DNA of 64,000 nucleotides, taken from the NCBI GenBank assembly GCA_963921425.1, contig OY992840.1, positions 14,138,501 to 14,202,500 of the forward strand, in the 5' to 3' direction. The notes below the pieces were generated by a model, which saw only the letters and a program-made list of their open reading frames with translations, had not been told where the DNA came from and ran no database searches. The stretch comes from Dryas octopetala (lineage: Eukaryota; Streptophyta; Magnoliopsida; Rosales; Rosaceae). Of the stretch, positions 1 through 10,625 are shown piece by piece. A program made the position numbers and the translations under genes. The stretch's first letter is position 1. Every line of letters starts with the position of its first letter.

Positions 1-564
1 GTTTAATAGGCTAATCTAATCACTTTGCAAGCTCATTTTCTGATCTTATTGGATACGACTATAATTACAGGTTATGCTAATTAATAAAGATGATGCCCGT
101 TTCAACAACTATTTGTTTGTTTTAACTTTTAATGACATGGTCAATGGGCGCGATTCTCAGGAGTCTAGCATAATAAATACTGTAACACCCTTTACCATCA
201 ATTGTGAACAGTTTTAGATTTGTGAGGGTTGAAATTTAGAATGAATAAGTTTACTACTCGTCTCATATTCATTATTTTATTAAAACTTAAACTATGAGAA
301 ATGGTAAAATAATGTACATCTAACTAACACTCTTTTTCACTTATATTCCCGATTGAAGAAAAAAAAAATGAAGACATAGAAAAACATGCAACCCCACCTT
401 GTACCTTACAAACTAACAAACAAGTGGGGATTTGGGGATTCTAGAATTTGAACTCAAGACTTTAATACTATATTAAACAACTATTGAATCTCAAAAACCA
501 GTTATGTAATGAACCAATAATATATATATATATATCCAAGTTAATATTGATATCTTTGCTAAAA
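1..564. other. gene-free AT-rich stretch
   Basis: I see no open frame, RNA gene or clear repeat boundary here. An AT dinucleotide run lies near 520-535. The stretch ends at the target-site duplication of the SINE that follows. Confidence 0.5.
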
Positions 565-582
565 GGTCCAAAAGCCAACTTT

Positions 583-808
583 AAGGTGTTGTAAGAGTTG
601 GTTTGGAGATGTAGCTATAAACCCATGCACCCGAGTTCAAGTTTTCATTTCGACCCTTGGAGTCGGGTAGCAAGGGAGATAAAATTTCTTGTGAATTCCC
701 AGGCCCAGTGTGGACTGTCTGCCTTTGATTGACCAAAAAAATTAGTCTGGTGCACGAAATCTGGCCTAAGATACCATCGGTTAAAAAAAAAAAAAAAAAA
801 AAAAAAAG
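583..808 (+). mobile_element. SINE-type retroposon, copy 1
   Basis: About 225 bp ending in a run of some 24 A (near 783-807). It is flanked by a near-perfect direct repeat, ggtccaaaagccaa(c/t)tt, at 565-581 and 809-825, which is the target-site duplication expected from target-primed reverse transcription. A box-B-like string (gagttcaag) lies near 632-642, as in tRNA-derived SINEs. A second member sits at 62927-63154. The two share the block from the cap-side 'gttgg' through 'cacccgagtt' to 'tagtct'. No coding capacity is expected or seen. Confidence 0.75.
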
Positions 809-825
809 GGTCCAAAAGCCAATTT

Positions 826-2886
826 GTAATTGTAGCCTTTATTTGACCTTTGAATTTAGAGATTCAAATATATGGTTGAGACACGATTAAATAGCAAGAG
901 TTGTGCAGAGAGATGGGGATGAGATTAGAGCAGCCAGGAGGTAGTTCCTTGTAGCTCCAGAGGGAATAATTTTCAGAGGATGATATGGTTGATGTAAAAG
1001 GAAACCCAAGCATCTCGTGATGTCTTTCTGTTCACCGCCACCTACTACCCAATCGAACCTCTCTTTCTCATTCACTTTTCTTTTTCTCTTTCCAGTATCT
1101 GTGGTTGCTCAACGGTTACTTCCCCCATCTCTTTGCCCTTGCCCCTTGGTCTGTCTAGTGCCATTTCATCTTTCCCAAGTAGTAATCAAACTCTCAGCTG
1201 GGTGGCTCAAATTTTATCAACATTTTTTCGGACAATCTTACATATATCTACAAAGATTTTTATAAAAATTGTCTTGTAAACTAATATAGCAATCGAGATG
1301 ATATGTCACATACATTACATTGTCCTATTAATGTACATGTTCTCTATGAAATTTTCAGTGATTGATGTGACATGATTGCATTTAGCTCAACTCTTTTACT
1401 TGTTTTTCCTTTCATTATGTCAAGCCAAGTTGGAAAAGGACAGCAGCAATTGGATGCGTTAATCCTAATTTGCCTTGAAATTTAAACTTGGGTGAGTTCG
1501 TACAAATTTAAAAATTACTAATCCAAACAAATTATGATTGAGTTGAGTTTGAAAGCTCAACTGTCTCAATTCAACTTGAATTTACTCAAATTCTCTATTT
1601 AAATTCTAATTCATATTCTCAACTTGAATTTACAACTAGTTAAGTTAAGGTCAAATTTGAATCGACTCTTCAACTCACCCGACTTGCAATCCAAAACTCA
1701 TCCATTCAAATTACATCTCGTACGCTTCTTATTTGGTAACTGACACATAGGGTGACAAAGGTTAACCTCAATTTTTTTTAAAATCTTAGATCCAAATGCT
1801 TATCAAACAACATAGCATAAGAGATTCATTTCCTTCGGTCCCAATATACTGAGGAGTATTACATGTAAATAAGTGTATTGAAAGTAGCTAGAAAACCTCA
1901 TTTATATCATATGGACCCACTAAATCTATAATATATAACATATCTCAAGTGGAAATATGGACCACAATGAAAGTGTAATCAATGTTAAATGGAAGAGATG
2001 CCAAGGAGCAAAGAGAGTGAGACAAGAATTTTAATTAAGTTGCAGCTGGGAGTGGCTCTGCTTTGGCTAGGGAAGGAAAGCTGCCTTTAATATTCCTTGA
2101 GCATCCTCGTGAGTTTGGGACATTGGCATAAAAGACTGCCCTTAATTTGTGGGGTTACCCTACCCCATATTACTTGCAAGGGAAACGTTCTTTTTACTCT
2201 CATACATATCACAACTGCGATGGCTATCAACTTTTGTACGCCTTGGCTTAATTACATTTACACGGACACCGCATGCACTATGTCCCTAAAAACATATACG
2301 CTCATGCACTTTGAGTTTCAACACAAACACTCCTTTTACCAATATAGGAACAATAACCATGCCCTTTTTCTGTCATGAAACATGTAGTCATGATAAAACC
2401 ACAATAAGAGAAATATCTGAACTCTAACATGTCATGACGTCATGTTGTTGATTTTTCTTTTTGGGTACAAAATAGACCAAATAAAGAAGGGAAGGTTCAA
2501 ATTTTGACCTTGAATGTGAGGTAAATGCTATATGCTATTGGAGTTATGATTCCCATTTATTGGACCGTTAATTTGAATATGTGGTCCGAATTTAGAGTTG
2601 GCAAGACAATGATAATGAGTCAAATTATCTAGTAAGAGAAGATTATGTCCTACATCAATACTAAAGCCCACTTTTATGAATTAGCATTGGAAGTGGAACA
2701 TTTTCTTGTCAAAATTAAATCACAATAATCTTTTAATTGCCAATTTACTTACCGGTAACCTTAGACATCTACGAAACCTTATTTATTGGGGTAACCCACT
2801 TGGAAGAATTATAGAATTTGCCCCTGTATTCAAGTTCAATCCTCCTTCCCCAAATAAGGAAAAAAGAATTTTCATCCTACATAATC
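826..2886. other. intergenic DNA without recognised genes
   Basis: No frame here has a recognisable domain or gene-like splice structure. A pyrimidine-rich block lies near 1060-1150. At 1490-1700 there is AT-rich DNA with repeated 'caacttgaattta' strings that looks like decayed repeat sequence. Nothing else can be supported. Confidence 0.45.
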
Positions 2887-2890
2887 TTAG

Positions 2891-2974
2891 GGCTTGTTTG
2901 AAAGTGCTTATGTAGGAAGCGCTTTTGCTAGAACATAAGCAAAAACGCTTTTAAGAAAGCACTGCCAAACAAGC
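2891..2974. repeat. short foldback (MITE-like) element
   Basis: The ends gcttgtttgaaagtgctt (2892 on) and the complement of aagcactgccaaacaagc (to 2974) form imperfect terminal inverted repeats of about 18 bp around a short palindromic core. TTAG occurs just outside on the left (2887-2890) and 2 bases outside on the right, a weak duplication signal. The class is not assigned. Confidence 0.4.
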
Positions 2975-3417
2975 ATTTAGTCTATGAATCACAACAGAAG
3001 AAAGCCTTGCCAATCTGGGCCGGAGGAGACCAACATAACTTTCATTGGATTAAGGTTGAAATACAATAGAAAGGCCCAATAAGCTAAGGATGGAAGAGGA
3101 CACAGCCCACGCTTACTAGGCCTTCCCAAAATACAACAAAAGGCCCAAAGAAAATGAACTGAGACAGAGACCAAAAGAGGCCCAACAAACAATAACTTGA
3201 GTGCCAAGTTATTGGCGCAATATGATTTCCTTATTTTTTCTGTCTCTATGAATGTGAGTTTGAAGCGTACTATCCCACTCTATTCCACTCTATTTTCAAC
3301 AAGGAGTGGAGCTGGAGAATCTCCCTCCGGCTACTAGTCTTCTTGTTTGAAATTCCAGGTCTGGTCTTCACTGGTATTTGCCATTTACTCACCCACTACG
3401 TTCTTTATTTTGGTATC

Positions 3418-3453
3418 ATGGCTAGGGTTCGGGTTCAGTCAACTAAGGGGGGT
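3418..3453 (+). pseudogene. severed start of the upstream ClpC copy
   Basis: ATG at 3418 opens a frame reading MARVRVQSTK, which matches the first ten residues of the intact downstream ClpC ([10 protein letters not shown]) at 11312. The frame runs into the MITE inserted at 3447 and meets a stop at 3481. Sequence on the far side of the MITE, from 3784, continues the same transit-peptide homology ([15 protein letters not shown]), so this is one ancestral exon now in two pieces. Confidence 0.8.
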
Positions 3454-3780
3454 GTCCCCAACTTAGATTTCATTGGATTTTAAAAGTCTAATGAAATTTA
3501 GGTGTCCCCAATTTAGATTTTAATGGATTCCAATGAAGTTTAGGTGTCCCCAATTCAGATTTTAATGGATTCCAATGAAATCCAGGTGTCCTCAAAAAGT
3601 CATGGATTTCATTAAGTGAAGGATTTTAATGGATTTGGATGGATTTGGTTGGATTTGAATGCATTTTTTACACATAACAAATTCCATAAGAATTCCACCC
3701 AATTCCTTTGGATTTTGATAGATTCTATGGATTTTAAAATCCATTAAACTCCTTTAAAATCTGAGTTGGGGACACCCCCC
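3447..3780. mobile_element. PIF/Harbinger (Tourist-like) MITE inside ClpC exon 1
   Basis: A complete 334-bp element. Its ends are ggggggtgtccccaac and the exact complement, continuing as about 25 bp of near-perfect terminal inverted repeat. It is flanked by a 3-bp TAA duplication (3444-3446 and 3781-3783), the hallmark of PIF/Harbinger insertion. The left part carries three tandem units of about 42-50 bp, each starting ggtgtcccca and followed by (t/c)agattt, so the left terminus has been amplified internally. It encodes nothing. Removing the element plus one TAA restores the exon frame exactly, as seen by comparison with the intact copy at 11312. Little divergence of the ends suggests a fairly recent insertion. 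Confidence 0.9.
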
Positions 3781-3856
3781 TAAGGTTCCTTGTGTCGTTC
3801 CTGGCCAAAGGCTTGGCCAATCTAAAGGGTATGGAAATGCCAAAAGCACAGCCAGG

Positions 3857-6800
3857 ATGATGTCGAATTTTCGAGCACCTGTGTTGAGAATGACAGGACT
3901 CCGAAGTGTTAATGCTTTAGACTTTATGGCTAGTAGACCTGCTCATGACTTGTATTCTAAGGTGGGAATTGCAATCTCCTCACGGCCGGGTCGAAGGGCT
4001 AGCAGATGTGTGCCTAAGGCCATGTTTGAGCGCTTCACAGGAAAAGCAATTCAAGCAATTATGCTTGCACAAGAGGAAGCAAAGCGACTCGGGCACAATC
4101 ATGTGGGAACGGAACAATTTCTTTTGGGTCTTATTGGTGAAGGAACTGGCATTTCTGCCAAGGTTCTTAAATCTTTTGGAATTAGTCTTAAATATGCACG
4201 GGTTGAAGTGGAGAAGATCATTGGAAGGGGTAGTGGATTTGTTGGTGGTGAAATTCCATTCACTCCTAGTGGAAAGCAAGTTTTGGAGCTGTCACTGGAA
4301 GAAGCTCGCCAACTTGGTAGCCCTTCTTTCTCCTTCTCCTGTTATCTAAATTCCTTTGAAAACAATGATAGAAACTAATAAGAAGTCGACCAAATAAAAA
4401 AACTAGTATCCAACATAATCCTACTTGGGTCGACCAACATTTTAATTGAAGAACACTGTGGGGGATTCCATCCAAAAAATTGAAGACAAATTAGTAGCAT
4501 GGACTCTGTTGACTGTTTTCGTGTGAATCAATTCAACCTCTGTTAAATTCGTGGTCTATTTATGTTTGTTTCCTATATAATCCTAGTTTCTTTGTCATCC
4601 ATTTGATATTTATGCAAATTGGTAAGTGTGTGTTTTCTTATTCTTATAAAGAATAACGGTTTTTGCTTCTCAGAGATGATTTATATTCATTTTTGGGGTT
4701 AACTAAAGAGACCATAAATGATGAATTTTAGGCCATAATTATATTGGAACTGAGCACTTGCTTCTGGGACTGCTTCGGGAGGGCAAGGGTGTAGCAGCTC
4801 TTGTTCTTGAGAATTTAGGTGTCGACCCTAGTAACATTCGCAAACAGGCAAGCATAGCATCCTTAATTAGTTATATTTCTTTATAGAAATTCATTATAAG
4901 AAAGTAACCATGAAAAACTTTCTTGGTACGAGCAGGTTATTCGTATGATGGGTGAGAATGTTGTTCCTGTTGTTGGAGGAGAAAGCAATGACAATAAGAT
5001 GCCAACTCTAGAGAAGTATGGCACAAATTTGACTAAGCTAGCAGAGGAGGTAAGTTGAAATTCTTTCTTGTCTTTTATACCATGTTGCAGAATGTGCTGC
5101 TTTTTAAATTTTTTATTTATGTGTGCAAATACCAATTTCTTAAGATATTTTTCTTGCATTCCCAGGGTAAATTGGATCCTGTTGTTGGAAGACAACAACA
5201 AATAGAACGTGTTGTCCAAATTTTGGGTAGGCGGAGTAAGAATAATCCCTGCCTCATTGGAGAACCTGGTGTTGGGAAGACTGCAATTGCAGAAGGTCTT
5301 GCTCAACGTATTGCAAGTGACGACGTTCCTGAAACACTAGAGGGAAAAAACGTGTGTGAGAGTTTATTTACAATCTAACATGTTCAACTATTTCGATACT
5401 CTAGTTATATTATCATTATCTTAGGATTGTTTTGAATCTGTCTTCTCTATAAGTTAGATAGGATTTTGTCTTCTATGTATTATACTTCTAATTTCTACAT
5501 GCTGTGTGTTGATGTTCCTCTAGTCTTGCTATGACTTTCTCAAATATCTTCCTTAAACTCTTGGAAATTAATGTAATGTAATAAAACATGTAATTCTTTT
5601 TCCCCTTGCCATTTTTTAGGTCATAACTTTGGATATGGGTCTCCTTGTTGCTGGTACAAAGTACCGTGGAGAGTTTGAGGAAAGATTAAAGAAGCTAATG
5701 GAGGAAATCAAACAAAGTGATAAGATAATTTTATTTATTGATGAGGTGCACACTTTAATTGGAGCAGGAGCAGCAGAAGGGGCAATTGATGCTGCAAATA
5801 TATTAAAACCAGCTCTTGCAAGAGGTGAATTGCAGGTAAAATCAAGTTGAATGATTTATTAAATATATACATATATATATATATATATACATATTTGTTA
5901 ACTGGAGGAAGCAGCTATAGATTTTGATGTCTGGGGGCTTAGCTTTACATTTATGTTCTGGTTTTGGGATCTTGGAATTCATGATGATTCAGGATTGCTG
6001 TGCTTGCTACATTATAATAGCTTACTGCTGTTTACATATTGGATCCAAATAGGTAAGTTTTATCTCTATTGGTGCAGTGCATTGGAGACACAACACTAGA
6101 TGAATACAGAAAGCACATTGAAAAAGACCCAGCCTTGGAACGACGATTCCAACCAGTCAAAGTTCCTGAACCAACTGTGGACGAAAGCATACAGGTTTTG
6201 AGAGGGCTTCGAGAGCGATATGAAATTCACCACAAGGTCCACTTTACTGATAAATCCCTGATATCTGCTGCACAGCTATCACACCAGTATATCAGGTAGG
6301 CAGCCTTTTATATGTATTATTTTTGCATCCCTACTACTATGCAAAGTTGCTTTTCATTTTACTGGAAAAGTTGATTTTCAGGTTTGCATGAAATGCATAT
6401 TTTTTACTGATTTGAAGAATAGACCAATGGAAATATATTGATTTGAAGAGTAAGTAAGGTGTGCATCTTGTTAAGTGTTATGTGCATGAATATCCAAATT
6501 TCAGTGTTAAGTGCACTTTTGATTTGCATAAACATTGTTGTTTAACTGAAATTTTAGCATCCATGATTAGTGGTGGGCATCTTAAGTACTCATTTAGAAT
6601 CCTTTTGGCAATTATCACGGGCATGTACAATTAAATAATTGTGTTACTTCAGTGATCGCTTTCTGCCTGATAAAGCAATTGACTTGCTGGACGAAGCTGG
6701 TTCTCTAGTTAGGCTACGTCATGCACAGGTATGACCTCAATTTCTAGTTCAGACAGCCAGTCTTTTTAATACCTGGGCTTCTTTGAGTTAATAGGGCCAT

Positions 6801-8167
6801 ATTATATGTTGTGTGCAGCTACCTGAACAAGCTAGAGAGCTTGAGAAAGTACTGAGGCAGATCATTAAGGAGAAGAATGAAGCTGTTCGATGCCAAGACT
6901 TTGAAAAGGTAAAATTTTGTTGTTGGTGAATGTGGTTTGCATGTTAATCTGTGGCTTAATTTAGCTATATTCATCGGTTAAGCTGACAACACAAGATCTT
7001 GGACAGGCTGGGGCATTGCGTGACAGAGAAATGGACCTTGAGGCACAGATCTCAGCTGTTGTTAACAAAGACAAGGAGAAGAATAAGGCAGAGAGTGAGG
7101 CAGGGGAAGTAGGTCCTATAGTGACTGAAGTGGATATTCAACATATTGTGTCCTCCTGGACTGGCATTCCAGTTGACAAGGTGTCCATTGATGAATCAAA
7201 TCGCCTCCTCAAGATGGAAGCTACCCTCCATAAACGGGTTATTGGTCAGGATGAAGCAGTCAAGGCTATTAGTCGTGCTATTCGCCGAGCTCGTGTAGGA
7301 CTGAAGAATCCTAATCGTCCAATTGCCAGTTTCATCTTTTCTGGTCCAACCGGGGTTGGAAAATCTGAGCTTGCAAAGACTTTGGCTGCTTACTACTTTG
7401 GCTCTGAAGAAGCCATGGTTCGGCTTGATATGAGTGAGTTCATGGAAAGGCACACCGTTTCCAAGCTCACTGGTTCTCCCCCTGGTTATGTTGGTTACAC
7501 TGAGGAAGGTCAGCTGACTGAAGCTGTTCGACGTCGTCCTTACACATTGGTGCTTTTTGATGAGATTGAGAAGGCTCATCCTGATGTCTTCAACATGATG
7601 CTTCAAATACTTGAGGATGGGAGATTGACTGACAACAAAGGCAGAACTGTGGATTTCAAGAATACACTTCTGATCATGACATCTAATGTTGGAAGCAGTG
7701 TAATTGAGAAAGGTGGCAGAAGAATAGGATTTGACCTTGATTATGATGAGGAGGACAGCAGTTACAATCAAATTAAGAGCTTGGTGACAGAGGAACTGAA
7801 ACACTACTTTAGACCAGAGTTCTTAAATAGGTTGGATGAAATGATTGTTTTCCGGCAGCTCACTAAGATGGAGGTAAAGGAAATAGCAGATATAATGCTA
7901 AAGGAGGTTTTCAATAGGCTGAGGTCTAAAGAGGTAGAGATTCGAGTGACAGAGAACTTTAGAGATAGAATGGTTGAGGAAGGATATGACCCAAGCTATG
8001 GGGCAAGGCCTCTAAGAAGAGCCATAATGAGACTTTTGGAGGACTGCATGGCTGAGAAGATGCTTGCAAGGGAGATCAAAGAGGGTGACTCAGTTATCGT
8101 GGATGTCAATTCTGATGGCAATGTGATTGTGCTCAATGGTAGCAGTGGTTTTCGAAAGTTAAAATAG
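3857..8167 (+). CDS. ClpC-like chaperone, upstream tandem copy with MITE-broken 5' end
   Basis: AAA+ chaperone of the chloroplast stroma family (ClpC/Hsp93). Exons: 3857-4316, 4732-4847, 4936-5049, 5166-5351, 5620-5835, 6078-6295, 6653-6728, 6819-6908, 7007-8167; phases close, giving 878 aa from the first in-frame ATG downstream of the MITE. Two Clp-N repeats, AAA1 (Walker A GEPGVGKT, Walker [10 protein letters not shown]), a UVR/M region, AAA2 ([18 protein letters not shown]) and the ClpP-docking IGF are present. The ancestral start is 3418; the 334-bp MITE separates it. The residual N-terminus is still Ser/Arg-rich and might target plastids. Unusual substitutions: GDTTLDEY for GATTLDEY in AAA1, SLVRLR for SRVRLR, and a divergent C-terminus (GFRKLK). 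The intron after exon 2 starts with GC, as in the other copy. The homologous 5'UTR exon and promoter are missing. It may be a pseudogene in the making or a re-started gene; intact exons favour recent loss. Confidence 0.75.
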
Positions 8168-8544
8168 CTGCTAAATGTTTTTTGAGAAAATCTTAATTGA
8201 ACAGCAACTGTGTTAAAGAATATACCAAACACAGCAACTGTTTTGAATTGTTGAAGTCATCAAGGGTATAATGCTGTTAAGCAGGTTCAGCCCGTTCAAA
8301 AAAGAAAAAAACTGAATACAAGTTTAATAAGCTTTAAATGCTTTATGCTTTCAAAAGACAGCTCTGCATGTCCTGCTTTGACAAAGAACATTGGATTTCC
8401 TGGTATGCTCTAGACTATGCCACATATGTTGCTCATACATTCTCCTTGTCTTCTTTGATTGGCTCTCCACACTAATCTAAGGATGAAGGCTGAATCTCAT
8501 GACAAGAAAAAAACTGGGACATCAAATTTGCCATATCTCTTTGG
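8168..8544. other. 3' flank of the upstream ClpC copy
   Basis: Sequence after the stop codon, AT-rich, including the probable 3'UTR. The trailing sequence differs from that after the intact copy (16151 on), so homology between the tandem copies ends close to the coding region. I see no other feature. Confidence 0.45.
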
Positions 8545-8770
8545 TATTTGTGATGGAAATATGGAGATGCTCTTATGTGTTTGATCAGAATTTCAAACTG
8601 CCTCTCACCCTTTGCATAATCTTATTTGGAGTTGCAGAGCATTTTTATGCAAAGACTGGAGTTTAACTGTAAAGCACATCTACAGGGAACAAAACCTTGT
8701 GGCTGATAGATTGGTTGGTTTGAGCTTTGACCTTCCTTTGGGCTGTATGTCTTTGAGGCCCAGAGTATAG
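8545..8770 (+). pseudogene. LINE RNase H domain remnant
   Basis: An open stretch at 8591-8770 reads as the C-terminal part of a plant LINE RNase H domain: HPLHNLIWSCRAF, then DWSLTVKHIYREQN, LVADRLV and PLGCMSL before a stop at 8768-8770. The H-x-x-R-E-x-N-x-x-A-D signature is typical of RNase H domains at the end of L1-type retrotransposon polyproteins. An in-frame stop lies just upstream (about 8582), and no reverse transcriptase precedes it, so it is a decayed fragment. It lies directly 3' of the upstream ClpC copy. Confidence 0.6.
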
Positions 8771-9981
8771 ATTTTATAAATGCAGACCTTTCTGGTGTGC
8801 TTGGTTCAGAGTAGTGTTGGGCTAGTTTGTTCTTTTGGGCTTTTTAATCTCAATCAAAGAATTTTTCTCCGATGCGGGATTCAAATGTGGGATGTGTGCG
8901 AACATTCGAACACTCTCTCACATCTCATGCATCCGCACTACAGAAAACATGAACAGCATGAACCCTAAATGGACTAACTTTCAGTTTTCTCATTTTTACA
9001 AGTCCTTTAACAAAGCTTTGCCAATCTGGGCTGGAGGGTACCCGAAAGCCCAATAGCCCAAATCCGCCATCCCATAAGCCTACAAAACAATGTACTGATA
9101 ATAAAAGTTTCTGTCCATAGAACAAATACAAAGGTTTGAAAAACAAAAAGAAGAATAAAATGGAAAAAATCATAATTATGGTCGTTGGACTTACAACAAG
9201 GCCAAAATTAAGGCTGCCGACCCAATAGGCCTACTACTGTTTGATATTTTTAGATATACAAAGTTACAAACCGTCAAACACATCCTAATCATTGGAATTT
9301 GTCAAACAGGCCTCAAACTCCTCCATTTAATTTATAATTTTTCCATTACAATATTAGTAATATTCACCCTATCTATTTTTCAAATATAAACTTATAACAC
9401 AGAAGAAAATTGTCAAATTTAGTTCCAAGGACTAAAAATTATAGTGGTTTATGAGTGATTTATGAGTGGTCGTATATTTAGAGGTTACTTGAAAATTAGC
9501 AACCAATGGAAAAATGGGTACATATAACTATATTATAAGTTTAGTATAAAAAGTTAAAATTGGAATGTAAATTACACTAAAATAAAAAATAAAATAAAAA
9601 AGGAAAAAACTTAAGCAACTGGTCTCGTGTACGGCTGTGCTACAAGGCTTAAAGCGACGTATGGCGTATTGATATTCTTGCAACTGATTGGTTTTGGCGA
9701 ATGAGGCGTAGCACTTTAAGTGCAAAACAGTCATCCAGCGAAATATCTCCGGGCAAGATAGGGACTGTGCCAACATTGACTTACAGATAAGCCCGGTGGG
9801 CCCACTGGGAGCTATAATCTCACACTTACGACGACGTGGCGCGATCTGGTGGCGTTGATGAATCAGGGACGTAGGTAGCAAGTGTGTCGTGTAGCTTATT
9901 CGGTACGCGACGGTGCACGAAGGTTCATGCAGTTTCAAAGAGAAAAGGCAAAAGAGATTAGATAGATAGATTGATTTAGAT
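8771..9981. other. intergenic DNA between the ClpC copies
   Basis: At 9014-9040 there is a string (aaagctttgccaatctgggc) nearly identical to one at 3001-3027, so the two flank the upstream ClpC copy as direct repeats. At 9610-9940 the GC content rises. This block holds TGGGCCCA (9797-9804), which contains two site-II-like cores, and an ACGTGGC box (9834-9840). It may be distal promoter of the intact ClpC gene. No gene is seen. Confidence 0.45.
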
Positions 9982-10380
9982 CAATATTTGGGTCACTTAG
10001 GGGTCACCTCAAGTCACCCACCCCTCAAATTATAATTTCGACAATATTAAAATATAATCAGAATCGTTCATTTTTTAGATAACATATTAAAGATCATTTT
10101 TGTAAAAAATTAAATTAATTAAAAATCGTTTGATTATATAACTGTTATCAATTAAATAAAAAAAATAAATAATTTTTAATTAAAAAATAATTTTTTATTA
10201 AATTGTTAATTTCTTTTATTTAATTAATAATAATTATATAATTAAATAATTTATAATTAATTTAATTTTTTATAAAGATAATTTTTAACATATTTTCTAA
10301 AAATTGAATGGTTCTACACACCGATATTACCGAAATCATAATTTGAAAAGTGGGGTGACAGCCAAGTGACCCAAATATTG
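9982..10380. mobile_element. long foldback element upstream of ClpC
   Basis: The ends are mutually inverted: caatatttgggtcactt at 9982 and its complement ending at 10380. Similarity continues far inwards (a block near 10067-10120 pairs with one near 10255-10310), so nearly the whole 399 bp can fold back. The centre is almost pure A/T. No clear target-site duplication is visible. A related half-element lies at about 62535-62660 (shared ttttttaga...aaagatcat...tgtaaaaaat pattern). No coding capacity. Confidence 0.65.
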
Positions 10381-10395
10381 TTAATTCATTTATCA

Positions 10396-10404
10396 ATTTA
10401 TAGA
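10396..10404 (+). promoter_or_regulatory. TATA-like box of intact ClpC
   Basis: The string atttataga lies 16 bp after the foldback element and about 30 bp before the GA/CT-rich leader. It is placed suitably for a transcription start near 10430. This is inference from position and composition only. Confidence 0.35.
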
Positions 10405-10429
10405 GAAGAAGCAAGAGAGAGAGAGCGAG

Positions 10430-10625
10430 CTTCTTAAGACCACACCTATCTCTTCCTCTTCGGCCGACCATAGAATACTAAGAATAGGGTCTCTCTCTTC
10501 TCTCTGAAGAAAGACCCTCTCTTCCTCTATCTCCTCTCTCTCTCTCTCTCTTTATCTCTCTGCAATTTTCATTGACATTTGTTTTATTGGAAGCTCATCT
10601 GAAGATTTCATTTACATTTGTTTAG
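10430..10625 (+). other. probable 5'UTR exon of ClpC
   Basis: A pyrimidine-rich leader with long CT runs (10480-10560), ending at a good donor (ttag|gtaagc at 10625/10626). The matching acceptor is aaatgcag at 11292-11299, twelve bases before the ClpC start codon. Leader introns are common in plant organelle genes. The 5' boundary is a guess. Confidence 0.5.

Noticed and set aside
7196..7804. 202-codon frame antisense to the last ClpC exon (and its counterpart at 15149-15571)
   Set aside because: It is the antisense shadow of a strongly conserved exon and appears in both copies for that reason.
9528..9938. 136-codon minus-strand frame between the ClpC copies
   Set aside because: No recognisable domain or splice context; it lies in the GC-richer promoter block, where stops are rarer.
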